NCBI GenBank assembly: GCA_023101725.1
Contig: JALJCO010009062.1
Coordinates: 16,704-80,703 of the forward strand
Origin: Atherinomorus stipes
Lineage: Eukaryota > Chordata > Actinopteri > Atheriniformes > Atherinidae
DNA: 64,000 bases
Direction: 5' to 3'
The translations under genes and the position numbers were made by a program. Position 1 is the stretch's first letter; each line of letters starts with the position of its first letter. The notes under the pieces were generated by a model, which did no database searches, was not told the origin of the DNA, and saw only the letters and a program-made list of their open reading frames with translations. Shown here in pieces: positions 22,130 to 35,005 of this stretch.

Positions 22130-23896
22130 TGGTATCACACACAAACTGTGTGACGATGAGCAATTTCAAGCTTTTGCTTTGGCCCGCTTGTGTCCCAGAA
22201 TTAAACCCTAATATCTGCGGGATTTTCTGAGCAGAGACAATGTCAGCTGCAGACAGCTGGATGGGGTAGCGACTGTTCAAACCCAGATCAGACAGTACTG
22301 CCGCTCCATGAGGAGGCTTAATGTGGCTGTTATTGGTGCCAGTAACGGACATGCTTTTTCCTATCAACAGGATGCTTTGTTTCTTCTTCATTTGTTTTCA
22401 TATGAGCGCTGTGATTAGTTTCTTCATGTCCCACAGCTTGATGAGAGGATGAGAATCCTACTTACTTTCTCCTGCAGCTGTTTTACTACCATGCCATAAA
22501 CCTGTCAGATTTTTGTTTGAAGTTTGTTTTTGCCAGAATGAATTTGCCAACTTCAAAACAAAGTTTGCTGCCAAAAAACCCAAAATGTGCAGCTTTTCAA
22601 AACTAAGCTTAAAAATATAAGTACAAATTTAAGCGTGCAAGAGTACAGTTATAGATAATAAAGCATTTAATCCAGTGAGCTGATGGGAGTTATGCAGTCT
22701 GCACAGATTGTCCCCTGGAGACAACAGCAACTCACAATTGCATTCAAAGAATATGCAAGTTCTTGTCATGAGAGCAATCCCTAGCCTGATGTACATGTAT
22801 TTTCTATCACAGGAATGGACGAAGTGTGTCCTCGAGGACCGCTGTACTGCTGATTTTGGATGTTTCCTGTGGCAGATCAGATTCAGATTAATGGCTCAAC
22901 ATGCTTGGGCTGAACTTGACAACAGGCTCTTAAGGAAACCCATTCAATTTGAATCAGATGTCTCAGAGCAGAGAAACATCTAAAACCTGCAGGACCTCCA
23001 GGACTTTGATAGAAGCGACAGGTTGCGTTGCTGAACTGTAAACACATGACTTTGCTCTGCAAGTGTAGCTCACAAAGCAAAGCTACACTTACAAAGCTGC
23101 CTCTGCAAAAGGATGGTACAGCTGTTCAGAGGTGCTAATCATTCAATCGCTCGACAAACTGATTGCTGCTACGTCAATCATCAAGCCTCCTCGCTCGCAA
23201 ACTCTCAACTCCAAACAATGAAAAACCACCACATAGTCATTATAAACACAATCACATCACATTTAGAGTTAAAACATGTTGTAGTGTTCTCTTTCTCACA
23301 GAGCGGACGGGCCGCTTCACCTACGGATGGCCATTGCTACAACAAAAAATAGAGCGACAGAAAGCTACAAATGCTACAGTATATTTAAACAGCCCCGTAT
23401 AAAAACAATGTCAGAAAGCAGGTGGGCTAAGGGCGCCTAAATAGCTAACCGCAGCCACTAGTGGTGTAGTCACGACCACACTACCACGACCAGGGGCGGA
23501 GACTAAGATATTTTACAAGACTGGGACTGTGTTGGGCCTAGTTCACATGGAGCTGAAGCCGGTTCAGGTGTGAAACCGATCCGGGGGAAAGGTTTCACCA
23601 TCCCCATGAAACCGCTGTAGTACGTCCTACAAGGCTGTGGGTGGCGCTATGATGATTAAAGTGTGACACTCCAAACCTAGAACAAGACAGCGCAAATAAA
23701 GACTCACCACGTCGCTGGAAATCAACAAAGGAAGAGCAGAAAGGCAGAGATGGCCGAGGATTTACGAGGCGAACGCGAACGTTTTCTACATGCTCGAAAA
23801 CAGTCGCTCACCGACGCCATTGTTGTCGTGAATTTTTTTTCAATGAAATTTATTGTTGTGAATGACACCAACACGTGTTGTCTCACTGACATCATA
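22130..23896. other. Intronic DNA, mostly unassigned
   Basis: There is a possible truncated DNA-transposon relic at about 23533-23890, with CAC-rich, CpG-rich sequence beginning GGGCCTAGTTCACATGG, cut off by the MITE at 23897. Elsewhere I see nothing supported. Confidence 0.4.
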
Positions 23897-24452
23897 CACA
23901 CTCAAAAATAGAGGTACGAGACAGGAACATTTCTGTACCTGTAGGTAGATTTTTTTTACAAATGTTCTCTCAAAAGTACAATATTGGTCTTTATGAGACC
24001 AGAAGTACCTATATACTATGAAAAAAGGGTCCAAAGTAATAGAAAGTACACATTTGTACCATTTCAACCCTAAGGGTACCTGCAGCATTGAAAAATGTGT
24101 GTAGCTTGTACAATAACTATAAATAGCAGTACTTCTAAACAGTAGTATAATTATAGTTATTATATTATGATTTTCATAATAATCATAGTAATAATTATAC
24201 AATATTATATTATATATTATATAATAATTATTCATTTATTATTAGCATCTTTGATTGTTGTCATAATCTCTATTTTATTGACTTTTATTCCTCATCTTTA
24301 ATTGGTTTAATTGTACTTTATTAACTCATACAGCTTGATAAGGTACAAAAATGGACCATGAAGGTACAGAAATGTCTTTCAGAAAGGAACCCCCCCAGCA
24401 ACAAACTTTGTCCCCTTTTAAGTAGAAATTGGTACCTCTATTTTTGAGTGTG
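23897..24452 (+). mobile_element. TA-flanked MITE, copy 2 (full length, 556 bp)
   Basis: It starts CACACTCAAAAATAGAGG and ends with the inverted complement CCTCTATTTTTGAGTGTG. TA lies on both sides (23895-23896 and 24453-24454). It is rich in GTACC/GGTAC motifs with an AT-rich centre and is non-coding. It serves as reference for copy 1 (3345) and copy 3 (61609, opposite orientation). Confidence 0.9.
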
Positions 24453-24454
24453 TA

Positions 24455-26794
24455 TCCATCATTTCGGAGCAATTATGCAGCCCTAATCTTGATTGAATCT
24501 GAGATATCGACAAACATCAAATTACAATCCACTGTATCAGTACTGTATGATATTGTATTGTGATCAAACCAGTGATTTATGGCCCTGTTACATAATGCGA
24601 CTGGCTCCATTGTGAATTTTGTTCACATACTTGCTCGTGTACTGGGCTTGTTCCAGATCCAGCTGGAGGCACATTAGAGAATTCAAATTTGTAGGATGTG
24701 AGCAAGACCTTTGGTATGACAACAGTAGAGGAGGTTAGCATAAAAATCATAAAAACAGCACCATCGGTCATGAGTCAGAGTAGAAGGAAAGGCTCAAAGG
24801 CTGACCTGCAAAAAAACAGCAGCTTCTTACACAAAACAGTTCTTTTAAAGAAAGAAAAGTGCATTCTAGCCTTACTGTGTAGGATAATGAGTGTTTTAAA
24901 CCTCATCCAACATGTTTTTAACCATAACCTGGTAACACTGTCACCAAACCCCACCAGGAAACGAGAAAACTGTTCTATAAAAGTACCATCTGGTTGGCGA
25001 CTACATTTAACCTGTTGGTATTTTAGCATAGCGCCCATGGGACGCCATGCATTTTTCATAAATAAATATGTATTTTGCTCAGTGTACATTCTAAGTACCT
25101 CCTCGTTTTACACCATTGGAAACCTGAGATTCTTGAGATTTCAATGATCTAAACCATTTATAAGATACACATAAAATTAATCAGTTTCACTGTATTTAGA
25201 CCCCTATTATTCAGTACCAGTGGTAGTTGGGGGGGGGGGGGGGCTCAACCATGTTTGTACTCATAACGGTTGAAGAACAGCTTAAGATTTACTTGGTGTG
25301 CTTTTTTCAGGCGTTTTGGGTGAAAAGTTAAAGAGAAAGAGTAGCATTTACAGCTGGGTGTGAAAAATGCATCATCCCAAAGCTGCACGGAGATCCCCCC
25401 CCCCCCCATACCCCCCCACCACCAACCCACCCTTACCCACCATCTGTCTGAAATTTGGGGTTGTTTCATGGCCTGAATGATCAAGGGAAAGGACACGATT
25501 ATTTCAAATCCTGGATTAGTGAATCGTGACATTTAGCGGAGGTAATGTAAATCCCCATGTGGCACGTTGGAGTCTTCATTTGAACTTACGGAAAGTGACA
25601 GTTTTTTTTTTTAATCCATAGATGTGGCATTTACATTCTTGTGTAAATTTTCTGTTTATTTATTTATTTTTTAAAATGGCAGCCCGTTTGATCCGGACTC
25701 TGATGCTTCATCAGATGTGTAGCAGCGGCGTTCCAGTATGAACCAGAATAACCATCAAATCTTCACTTCCCCGTCAAATCAAACATGCTGGCACTCTCCT
25801 GAAAACACCTTCAGACAGGTGACAGGCTTTAATCTCTACAGACACCATGAGGAAGGACATGTTTATTCCTGCGGTGTTTTTTTATCATTATTTAAAGAAA
25901 TGTGGCTCATGGTTTTCATCTTTTTTTTTCCAGCTAGAGATTACTCTGCCTTTAATCTGATTAGCAGATGACACATTTCACAGTCTCCACAAGTAATCTT
26001 CTTTTGCAATCCCATATTCAATCATATTACTCCCTCCTCATCTGTCTGGGGACTCTCTGGAATGATACCACATGTTAGAGCCGTCCCGAGCTCGTGGAGT
26101 TTTCTCCTCGAGCTTTGACATAACGTAGAAGTTCCCTCGTAGCTGAAAACAAACTTCAGACGAGCAGCAAACATGACAGCAGCATGAAATGGGATATGCT
26201 GTATTTTCTGAGAGTGCCGCCGTGGATTGATTGGAGTTTCTAATCACGTACAAAAAGGTCGCGGAGGAGTGTGAGCGAGCACACATGCATTTCCCGGAGG
26301 ACGTGTGAGTGGCATGCTTCCTAAATCTCCCTTTAAGCCCCTTAAAGTTTAGAGTAACACACCAGCGTGGTTATTGTTGCTGCAGGAGTGTGTGCAGTGT
26401 GTGCGTCTGCGCTGTAACGTTAGCGAGGAGCGCTGGCGTGCTCATCTCTGTCAGCCAGCATGTAAAACCACCATCACAACGCTTTTCCTTTGTGTCCGTT
26501 GCCATGATGTCACGGTCAGATGGCGTGTCCTCAAGTTCCACCGCGCTGCTGCATAAACACAAATCCCTCAGTGCATGTGGGAATATCATCCCAGAAGAAA
26601 TGTGTCGTCACCTGCTGTGCAAAATATCCCCAAACAACTGTGTAAAACAGGACAGCCGGGTCTACGCATGATGCTCGCTGAGCCGCGCGCTGAACGGCAG
26701 CTTTGGTTCCTCACAGGTGACAGCAAAGCATCAGCGGTGACAAAGAGTTCTGCCTCATGTGCTATGGTTTGTTTTTTATGCAGAAAATCCACGT
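24455..26794. other. Intronic DNA, mostly unassigned
   Basis: GCAGCCCTAATCTTGATTG near 24478 looks like a hAT-type terminal fragment. Homopolymer runs occur at 25228-25243 (G) and about 25397-25418 (C-rich). Overlapping open frames on both strands at 24698-25147 and 26309-26834 show no family match I recognise. Confidence 0.4.
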
Positions 26795-27528
26795 AATCCC
26801 AGTCAGCATCAGAACCTTTAATCCCAGTCAGCATCTAGAACCTTTAATCCCTGTCAGCATCAGAACCTTTAATCCCAGTCAGCATCAGAACCTTTAATCC
26901 CTGTTAGCATCAGAACCTTTAATCCCAGTCAGCATCAGAACCTTTAATCCCAGTCAGCATCAGAACCTTTAATCCCAGTCAGCATCTAGAACCTTTAATC
27001 CCAGTCAGCGTCCAGAACCTTTAATCCCTGTCAGCATCAGAAACTTTAATCCCAGTCAGCATCAGAACCTTTAATCCCAGTCAGTATCAGAACCTTTAAT
27101 CCATGTCAGCATCAGAACATGTAATCCCAGTCAGCATCAGAACATTTAATCCCAAACAGCATCAGAACCTTTAATCCCAGTAAGTATCAGAATCTTTAAT
27201 CCCAGTTAGCATCCAGAACCTTTAATCCCAGTCAGTATCAGAACCTTTAATCCCAGTCAGCATCAGAATCTTTAATCCCAGTTAGCGTCCAGAACCTTTA
27301 ATCCCAGTCAGTAACAGAACCTTTAATCCCAGTCAGCATCAGAACCTTTAATCCCAGTTAGCATCCAGAACCTTTAATCCCAGTCAGTATCAGAACATTT
27401 AATCCCAGTCAGTATCAGAACCTTTAATCCCAGTCAGCATCAGAACCTTTATTCCCAGTCAGTATCAGAACCTTTAATCCCAGTCAGCATCAGAACCTTT
27501 AATCCCAGTATCAGAACCTTTAATCCCA
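26795..27528. repeat. 25-bp minisatellite, about 29 copies
   Basis: The unit is AATCCCAGTCAGCATCAGAA plus CCTTT, with point variants (GTATCAG, GCATCCAG, TCTAG insertions) scattered through the array. It is not CRISPR-like, since units abut directly without spacers. No coding role is apparent. Confidence 0.95.
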
Positions 27529-28523
27529 TCATGTTACATGTGAAATCCTGAACTCGTCCTCACACAGACACGCATTGACTTAATCGTTGCTTATTACACA
27601 ACAATCTGTGCATAATCTACACTAAACAGCATGCATAGAGCAGGTTTGTGTTGCGCAGTCCTAGACTCCGTATACGGGACAGAAACGTTAGGATCGGTCG
27701 TTGTGGGTCAGACTGATTACAGTCTGCTCTCACATTAATAACCAGATGTTTCTACCTCCAAATAATTAACGTGCTTTAATTTCTGCAAGGAAACCATCTC
27801 TGGCTGATTCAGCTGGATCTGCAGCTGACTCCAGGCAGGAGCATGCAATATTTACTCTAAGTGCACTTTCCCCCAATTCAGTTCAGGCTGAGGGCTGCTT
27901 AAAAGGAATCAGCTATGGCAGCAAGGACAATTACCTTCTGAGCATTTCTAAATGAAATACGCTGGGACAGGGGTGGAAGCAGACTACGAGCTGGTTCCTT
28001 CAAACACAAAAGCCAACAAGTTCACCCTTTCAAACCATCATAATGTATAAGACATCAACTCATACCATTAGGTCTGATTATTCATGTCATTCTGTAAAGA
28101 ACCCCCCCTTCAAGACGCAGAGGGGAAATACAATCTATATTTAAACATCAAAGAAAACATTATATCCAAATGTTTCCTCAAAGAGGCCAAAACTGCTCGT
28201 TTGGACTGGGTTGAGTCGTCTTCGTTGGTTCAGACTGAAAAAAGTCTCGCGTGTTAATCCCATCGTGTGGGTTGCATAGGTTTAACACATACTCAGCAGT
28301 CATGTAACTTTACCAACTCCTGGTTGGGTTTACCTACAGACTTGCCTTGATGAGGGGGATTATGTCAGAGATTTTTTTTAACCCTTTATTGACTGCAATA
28401 GAAATGGCCCGTCTCTGCCTGCTCTGGTACTTTTGTGCATAGTGGGGTCGTTTCTTCGGTTATGCTCAAGGTCATGGACATCAATGACAGAAATAACTGA
28501 CAATGCTCTTGAAAGAATACCAT
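27529..28523. other. Intronic DNA without recognised features
   Basis: I see no gene, repeat array or element edges here. Confidence 0.45.
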
Positions 28524-28575
28524 AAAAAGGGGGGGAAAGGGGGGGGGGGGGAGAAAAAAGAAAAGGGAAAAAAAA

Positions 28576-28607
<32 letters not shown>

Positions 28608-28649
28608 AGGAAAAAAAAAGAAAAAAAAGAAAAAAAAAAAAAAAGGGGG

Positions 28650-28696
<47 letters not shown>

Positions 28697-28945
28697 AAGA
28701 GGGAAGAAAAGGGGAAAAAAAAAAGGGAAAGGGGGAGGGGAAAAAAAAAAAAAAAAAAAAAAAGAAAAAAGACAACCCAAGGAAAAAAAAAAAAAAAAAA
28801 AAAAGAGGAAAAAGAGAGAAAGACGAAGAAAAAAAAAAAAAAAAAAAAAAGGAAAAGGAAAAAAAGAAAAGGGGAAAAAAGAACAAGAAAAAAAAAGAAA
28901 AAGAAAAAAAAGAGCAAAAGGAACCAAAAAAAAAAAAAAAAAAAG
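28524..28945. repeat. Homopurine tract (A/G on + strand)
   Basis: Positions 28524-28772 are about 249 consecutive purines, followed by further purine blocks broken by only a few C residues up to about 28945. Runs of A up to about 30 and G up to 11 occur. The Lys/Gly-rich and Phe-rich open frames across it are compositional artefacts. Length accuracy is doubtful because such tracts assemble poorly. Confidence 0.9.
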
Positions 28946-31207
28946 GCCAAAATATGAAAAATACACAAAAATCTGAATTGTTTTCTCACATCTTGCTAAC
29001 AAAAAAAAAACAGTGATCCAAAACATTTCAAAATGTACAAAATTAAGATAAATACTTCTTAACACTTTACAGGTTATTGCAACCATATACATTCCTTTAA
29101 TCCTAAAAATAAAGACATTTTTTCTGCTGTGGTGTCATTTGATGGGAGTATTTCTAGGTGCTTTACCTGGAATATCTATAATGTAAAAAAAAAAAAGGTT
29201 CTTTACCGTTTTGAGGCTGAAATAAAATTCAGGATTAAAAAAAAAAAAAACTACTAAATGAACATACAAAAACTATATAAATGCAGAAAAGTATTGAATA
29301 ATTATTAGGTATCTTCAATCTATGTATTTTGAGTGTAAATTTTAAATTCTTTGTTTTTAATCAGGTTATTTTATTGAATTTATTCAGTTTCATTTGTACA
29401 GACACTGTATGTGCTGTAGTTTGTGATATAAGCAGATCCTGTAGGCCTATAAATAAGTCAAAGGTCAAACTATCTGTCTTGAACGATGGAACAACAATGC
29501 AGAGAGAGCTTTGCTGTAGCCTCTTCCATGTGTGATGACTGTACTTTCCTTTGATGTACTATACAATACTGCATCCACAGCAGCAACAGATTTATTCAGG
29601 ATTTACAGTAAAATAGTTTTGGTTCCCTTATTGCTTGTGTCGACTTCTATTTGCATGTTATTTTCGCTCTTATATGGCATCATATATATGGAGCAAATCA
29701 ATAAAAACAAAAGATTTTTAGCTTTAGATCAACAGTGTGTAAATAATATACACAAGTATGTGATAAAATGAGAAATGTGTTTACAATATTTTGAATTCTG
29801 CGTTTCATTTTGCAGTATAGGGGCCTTTTTGCATTTTGTGTGAGCAATAACTGGATTTGTGTGTAAAGTTTTGAGAAATAGACAAAGAGATTTGAAAATG
29901 TGTGTAAGCAATTGAAAAACCCTGTAAGCTCCACAGCGGCTGCAAACGTTCTATTTCATTTGTCTAGAGTATATCCCTCGTGTTAAGAGGTGGTGCTGTG
30001 GTGATTTTTATTGAATTCAACAGTGAGAACTAAACCCGCTGTCCTCACTGCTCATGGAAATGATTCTGAATCAGACGTGTGCGTCCAGTATCGTCCCTCT
30101 CAGAAGCTTCAAGTTTGCACCTGCTTTTCAGACGTACTAAAATAGATGCAAAAAACCAGCAAGACAATGCGTCTCACGGTTGATAAATCACCTTGCAAAT
30201 GCTAAATTAATATATTTACATTTTCTCCTCCCATCACGCACTATTGCGTGTAAACACTCCACATTGCATATTCATAGCAGAAAAAGTAAATGTATAAGAG
30301 GCGCTATTAAGCACGTTTTAAAGACCGAACCCTTTTTGGATGCTGTTAATAGATCAGTTTGTACATTTTTTTGGCGTGTGCAGTGAGATAGCTCATGTTT
30401 TTATACACACAAACCTTTGATTGATCCGGCCCTAAAACACAAACAAGAAAAAGACAAAAATACACTAAAAGAAATTGAGAGATTAAGATGTGATTGAAGG
30501 AGTTAGAAAGATAGAAACTTTGCTAAAAAGAAGACTGCACTGAAATTATGTGTTGGTGTGTTCAGCAACATCAGTGGTTGGTGGAGCGCTCTCCGGAGAC
30601 CGACTTTCATTAGTGTTATTATTTTCAGATGATGTTGCTGGTGGTTAAAAAGTACCTGGTGGCTGCCTCACGTAGCCGGCAGTCTCACGAGTGCAGGACC
30701 GCTGAGGATTGGTCTCGTCCCACAGCTTTCCATTTCACCTGTTGAAAGAATGATGCAAGCCCGAGTCCCTGCTCCTGCCGCAGCATTACAGGTTGCATAG
30801 ATGTTGCAATCTTCTTCCTCTCCTTCAGGGAGAAGATGTGAGAGTCAAAACATTTGCAATTCTCAGATATACACATCTTTTTACTGATTTCATTGCTTTG
30901 ACGTTTTACTTACTGCGACAAGGAACAAAGCTTTGTTCATTTCTTATCAGTTATTCCATAAATCGACGGAAAATTAAGAAATATTCTTAAGTTTTTGCTT
31001 ATTAGTTATTATGTTGGTAATAATTAAGCAATTATTTTCTTTAATCCATTTCCAGAGAAGCATCTTACGCCACATCAGCAACATGACACCGTAGGCATCA
31101 TAAAACATTTCAAAGTCTACAGCAGTTAATTTTGCACCATCACAGTTTCAGGAAAGTTAAGAAGATGAACTGCAAAAATAAAAACAGGAGATGCTGAAAA
31201 AAATCAC
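28946..31207. other. Intronic DNA, mostly unassigned
   Basis: AT-rich DNA with several short A runs. About 30150-30400 shares the texture of fish dispersed repeats (GTTGATAAATCACCTTGC) but has no clear edges. No supported gene. Confidence 0.4.
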
Positions 31208-31349
31208 CAGGGTTCCCACGTATCCTGGAAAACCTGGAAAATGACTGAACATTTTTCCAGTCATGGAAAACACATGGAAAATGAGAAAAAGAGTTAAATG
31301 TCCTGGAAAAGCTTGAGTTGTCCTGGAAAATGATTTTTCCTTCTTGTCC
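31208..31349 (+). mobile_element. hAT-like element, 5' fragment
   Basis: It begins CAGGGTTCCCACGTATCC and matches the first 130 bp of the element at 54312 (repeated CCTGGAAAA and CATGGAAAACACATGG motifs). Similarity stops where the LINE fragment begins. It carries a single CGCTTCATGAC motif, like the unit that is expanded in the other copy. Confidence 0.65.
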
Positions 31350-31998
31350 CCGCTTCATGACCTGCAGGTCCTACAGATTTTCAGGTTCAGGACCTCCTGA
31401 CCCAGTATGAACCCACCAGACCCCTCAGGTTACCTGGATCTGGTCTTTTATCAGCTCCAGAGTCAGAACCAGACCTGGAGAAGCTGCGTTCAGCTTCTAT
31501 GCTCCACATGTCTGGAACAAACTCCCAGAACGTCTCAGATCAGCTGAAACAGTTTATTTACATCCAGGTTGAAGACCCACCTGTTCTCAGCTGTTTTCAT
31601 ATCCGCACCGTTTTCGTTTGAGATCTGATGTTCTCAAATCATCTAGCATTGTTTCCTGCTCTCTGCTGTAATGCTTTTAATGTTTTATGAAGAACACTTT
31701 GAATTGTTCTAAACTTGCGTAAGAACAAATTCCAGACATGACGATTTTTGTGAACGCCACAATCTTTGTGAAAAGTAGGAACTGAGAACAGATTTGTTTG
31801 GATGAACGGCTGCTGAATGAGGCCCAATGATCACAAACACAGCAGCAACATGATGAATCACGGTGCTGCAATGTTGCAGTCAAATCCAGACCTCAACCTG
31901 ACACAAACGCTGTGTTTGGACATTTAGCAACAACAGTAGTCTTGTTTTTAATGTCTGCGTCTGGTTAGATAAAGGTTAAATAAAATAAATAATAAATT
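31350..31998 (+). mobile_element. L2-like LINE, 5'-truncated 3' end
   Basis: In one frame near 31490-31560 it reads FSFYAPHVWNKLPERLRSAE, the conserved C-terminal end of L2/CR1-type ORF2 proteins, followed by a stop in the next codons. The 3' end is GGTTAGATAAAGGTTAAATA with A-rich repeats, a familiar LINE tail. Such non-LTR retrotransposons are commonly 5' truncated, as here. It is inactive. Confidence 0.75.
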
Positions 31999-32231
31999 TA
32001 GAGAGCCGTGCAAGTAGCCAACCCAGGCTCTGAAGGATTGCAGGAGAGAAGCAGAGATCATTAACATGTAATTGCATATTTAAAATGAAACATGTTTCAG
32101 ATTATAAGCAGCAGACTGAGTTTAAGGAGTTCATTTGCAAAGACAGATCTCTGGATTTTCATTATGCGGTGCAGAATTAATGCAGCTTTTATTTTTACTG
32201 TATATTCTAACATCATGTGTATGATCTACCT

Positions 32232-33032
32232 CAGAGGTGTCACTCATTTTAGTTCAGGGGCCACATATGTCACAATTTCATCTCAAGTGGGCCGGACCGG
32301 GAAAATGATCAGACAATCACTTATAAATAACAAAAACCACAAATGTTTCCTTTTATCTATCAAGATGTTTATATACGATGAACTTTCTATTAGAGAGAAA
32401 ACATATATTTTGAGGAACGGAGTGGTTTAAAATATTTTGTTATATTTTTTCTTTGTTCATTTTATGTATTAATTTCAGTCAACATTTTATTGTTTATGTG
32501 ACAAAATATTCATATACATTTTAATATAAACTCATAAACATGAATTTATAATCTTAATTTTCCCTTGAAACTTCCCAAATATGGAATATTTTTAATATAT
32601 GAATTTTTATATTTTACTTTTATTGTTATCATTATTATCAAGTCATTCAAATACTATACTACATGTTCATTATAACTTACAGATCATAATGGATGTACAA
32701 AATCACTTACTGTAATATTGAATGACGGGAATCTGGAACTAAAAAACACAATTTTTCACATTATGATTGGGGACTTTTCAAGAGAAATAAGATTTCCACA
32801 TGTGTGAAGTAATCCTGATCTCATCATATAAACTGAGGTCAGATCTGTAAAGTATATATTGAAATACTTTATATTTAGACTTTTAAAAAGATTCCAAGCT
32901 CTGCTGGACCAATCAGAAACTAGAGTTTGTTTTATTGTTTTAAATGTGACATTTAATAATTCACCTCGCGGGCCAGACTGGACCCTCTGGCGGGCCGGTT
33001 TCGGCCCCCGGGCCTTACGTTTGACACCCATG
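32232..33032. mobile_element. Non-autonomous hAT element, 801 bp
   Basis: The ends are CAGAGGTGTCACTC and GTTTGACACCCATG. The flanks ATCTACCT (32224-32231) and ATTTACCT (33033-33040) form an 8-bp duplication with one mismatch. Subterminal GGGGCCACAT and GGGCCGG motifs are typical of a widespread fish hAT family. No transposase remains. Confidence 0.88.
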
Positions 33033-33040
33033 ATTTACCT

Positions 33041-34284
33041 GCTCCAGAGTGGCCCAGTCAGGTCCGGATCCAGCTGAAAGGCAGGGCAGGGTGCTGCATT
33101 CATGCCCCCACTAACCCAATCACCGGCCAGTGCTGCCAGAATTAAATGCTAATTACTGTCTGCAGACATGAAGGAGGGAGGACGGATGAAGACTTCCCCG
33201 TCAGAGTGTTCCCCTCTTTTGTTTGTTATTGTTTTTTAACCAAGCTGCCTCAGAAATGTTTGTTTCTCCCAAATGTGCAGTCCCCCCCCCCCCTGTCTGT
33301 CACTGTGGATCAGACACAGCGAGACGTGCTGAGAGGCTGTCATTGTCTGTCTTTTTCAAAGCCAAGCGCATTAACAGGCTGGCAGCGTGACCCGGCCGCG
33401 CTCTCTCCACCGCACGATTACTGTGTTTAGTTGTGTACCCGGTGCCTCTGACCTCTATTTTCTAATGGGGAGAGACCTTTAAGGGGCACTCAAGACTGAA
33501 AGACACTTGTGCGTCTCCACTAACAGTTTTATTTTATAAGAGAGAGAGTGTGTGTGTTGTCCCCGTTTGTCCTCCCACCCGAGGCAGTGAGAGCACCGAG
33601 CATGTGCATCCTGTCTGGTCCTGTAAAGGAAAGAGTGGATCACAAGGTTCTTGGAGCCTGGAGGAGATATAAAAGAACTGCACTCAGTGGGCCTTCGTAG
33701 AGGAACACGAGGCTAAAAGACGGGTCTCTAACTCAACTCTTTTTAAAGTGAGCGTTTCAAGATATTTGAAGGCATCCTCTCCTAAAGGCAGGGTAGATGA
33801 TGTTTTCCAGGAGCACTTTTTTACCATTTTGCTTAAAGTCTTCTTCACACCCCGATTGCAGACAATAAATTAAATGATCTGACACAAAAATAAGAATATT
33901 TAGTCAACTGTGGAACAGACCGGACTGAAAAAGCCATCCAATGACATTGTAACGGCCCGTGCTTATTGATTGAATGATTATATATCCATCAAACTCGACT
34001 GCTGTTTGTCTGCTGCGCGCTCGCCGTGAGCGTCTTACAGTGCACATGAACATGGCTGCTTTTTTATGCAGTTGAATGCTCTTAAAATCCACCAGAAAGA
34101 AAAAAGAAATGGATGTGGATGAAGTCATGGAGGTGTTGGTGTTTGCAGTGAGGATGTTTTACACCACAGAAGAAGATGGAGATGAGATGACTGTAACTTT
34201 TAAGAAATCATGGTTCCTCTGCTGTTTACTGGAAGGCTAACAAGCTAGCCACTCGCCTGTTCTCGGTTATCTTTGCGGACAACC
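33041..34284. other. Intronic DNA without recognised features
   Basis: A C9 run lies near 33284. No gene or element edges were found. Confidence 0.45.
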
Positions 34285-34292
34285 ATCGGCGC

Positions 34293-34910
34293 CAACCTGA
34301 TCTCACAAAAATTTGTGACATGAGCACGAACAGTTTTACGTCTGTTCCTCCAGAGCTGCTGTCATGCAACTTGGCTCGTTACGTCTGCAAAACTGAATGA
34401 CAGCACAAAGTAATTCAGATGACGTTGAGCAAGAAATGCCTCTAACAGCTGCATGAAGCAGCTCTGGAGGAACAGATGAGGACACAGAGCAGGTGTCCGT
34501 CATGCAGAAGTCGGGGAGATGGATTCCAGGTTTCTCCAGGCAACATGCAGCCAACAAACCTAAAAGGATTTAGGCTCCGTCAGAATGAGAAGAACTGTGG
34601 ATCGCACATATAAACTGAGAGGATGTTAAAAGCGTAATATAGTCTGTATTTTTGTGCAAAAACGACCCAATATGGGTGTGATTTTTTTAGAGGACTTGTT
34701 GGTTTTACATTGCACAGTTTTACGTGTCATCAGCACGTAATTTGAAGCAGAAAAATTTGTGTCTGGGGACACAAAAAGCTTCCCCATTCACTTAACATTG
34801 TGCAGCTTTACGTGTCAGTGACACGTAATTTGAAGCAGTTACGTGTCGGGGACACGAATATGAGTAAAACTGTTCGTGCTCATGTCACGTATTTTTGTGA
34901 GATCAGGTTG
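34293..34910. mobile_element. TIR element, 618 bp, with perfect 8-bp duplication
   Basis: ATCGGCGC is duplicated at 34285-34292 and 34911-34918. The inverted ends run about 47 bp with two or three mismatches and begin CAACCTGATCTCACAAAAAT. Inside, a second inverted pair (TGTTCCTCCAGAGCTGC near 34340 and its complement near 34456) and repeats of CACGTAATTTGAAGCAG occur. The 8-bp duplication suggests hAT or a related superfamily. It is non-coding. Confidence 0.88.
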
Positions 34911-35005
34911 ATCGGCGCACACGTTCCTGTTCTGGAGGCGTGGTTTCAGGTGGGTGTATTTTTTTAAATGTCGTTTGCTCAAACCGTTTTTCCAGGATCC
35001 TCAAC

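Noticed and set aside
24698..25147. 149-codon + strand frame overlapping a 104-codon - strand frame
   Set aside because: Mutually overlapping, no domain recognised, and AT-rich intron context; treated as chance.
26795..27528. Possible CRISPR-like array
   Set aside because: Units abut head to tail with no unique spacers, and the genome is eukaryotic.
28378..29092. Phe-rich frames (- strand) and Lys/Gly-rich frame (+ strand)
   Set aside because: Composition of the homopurine tract, not coding.
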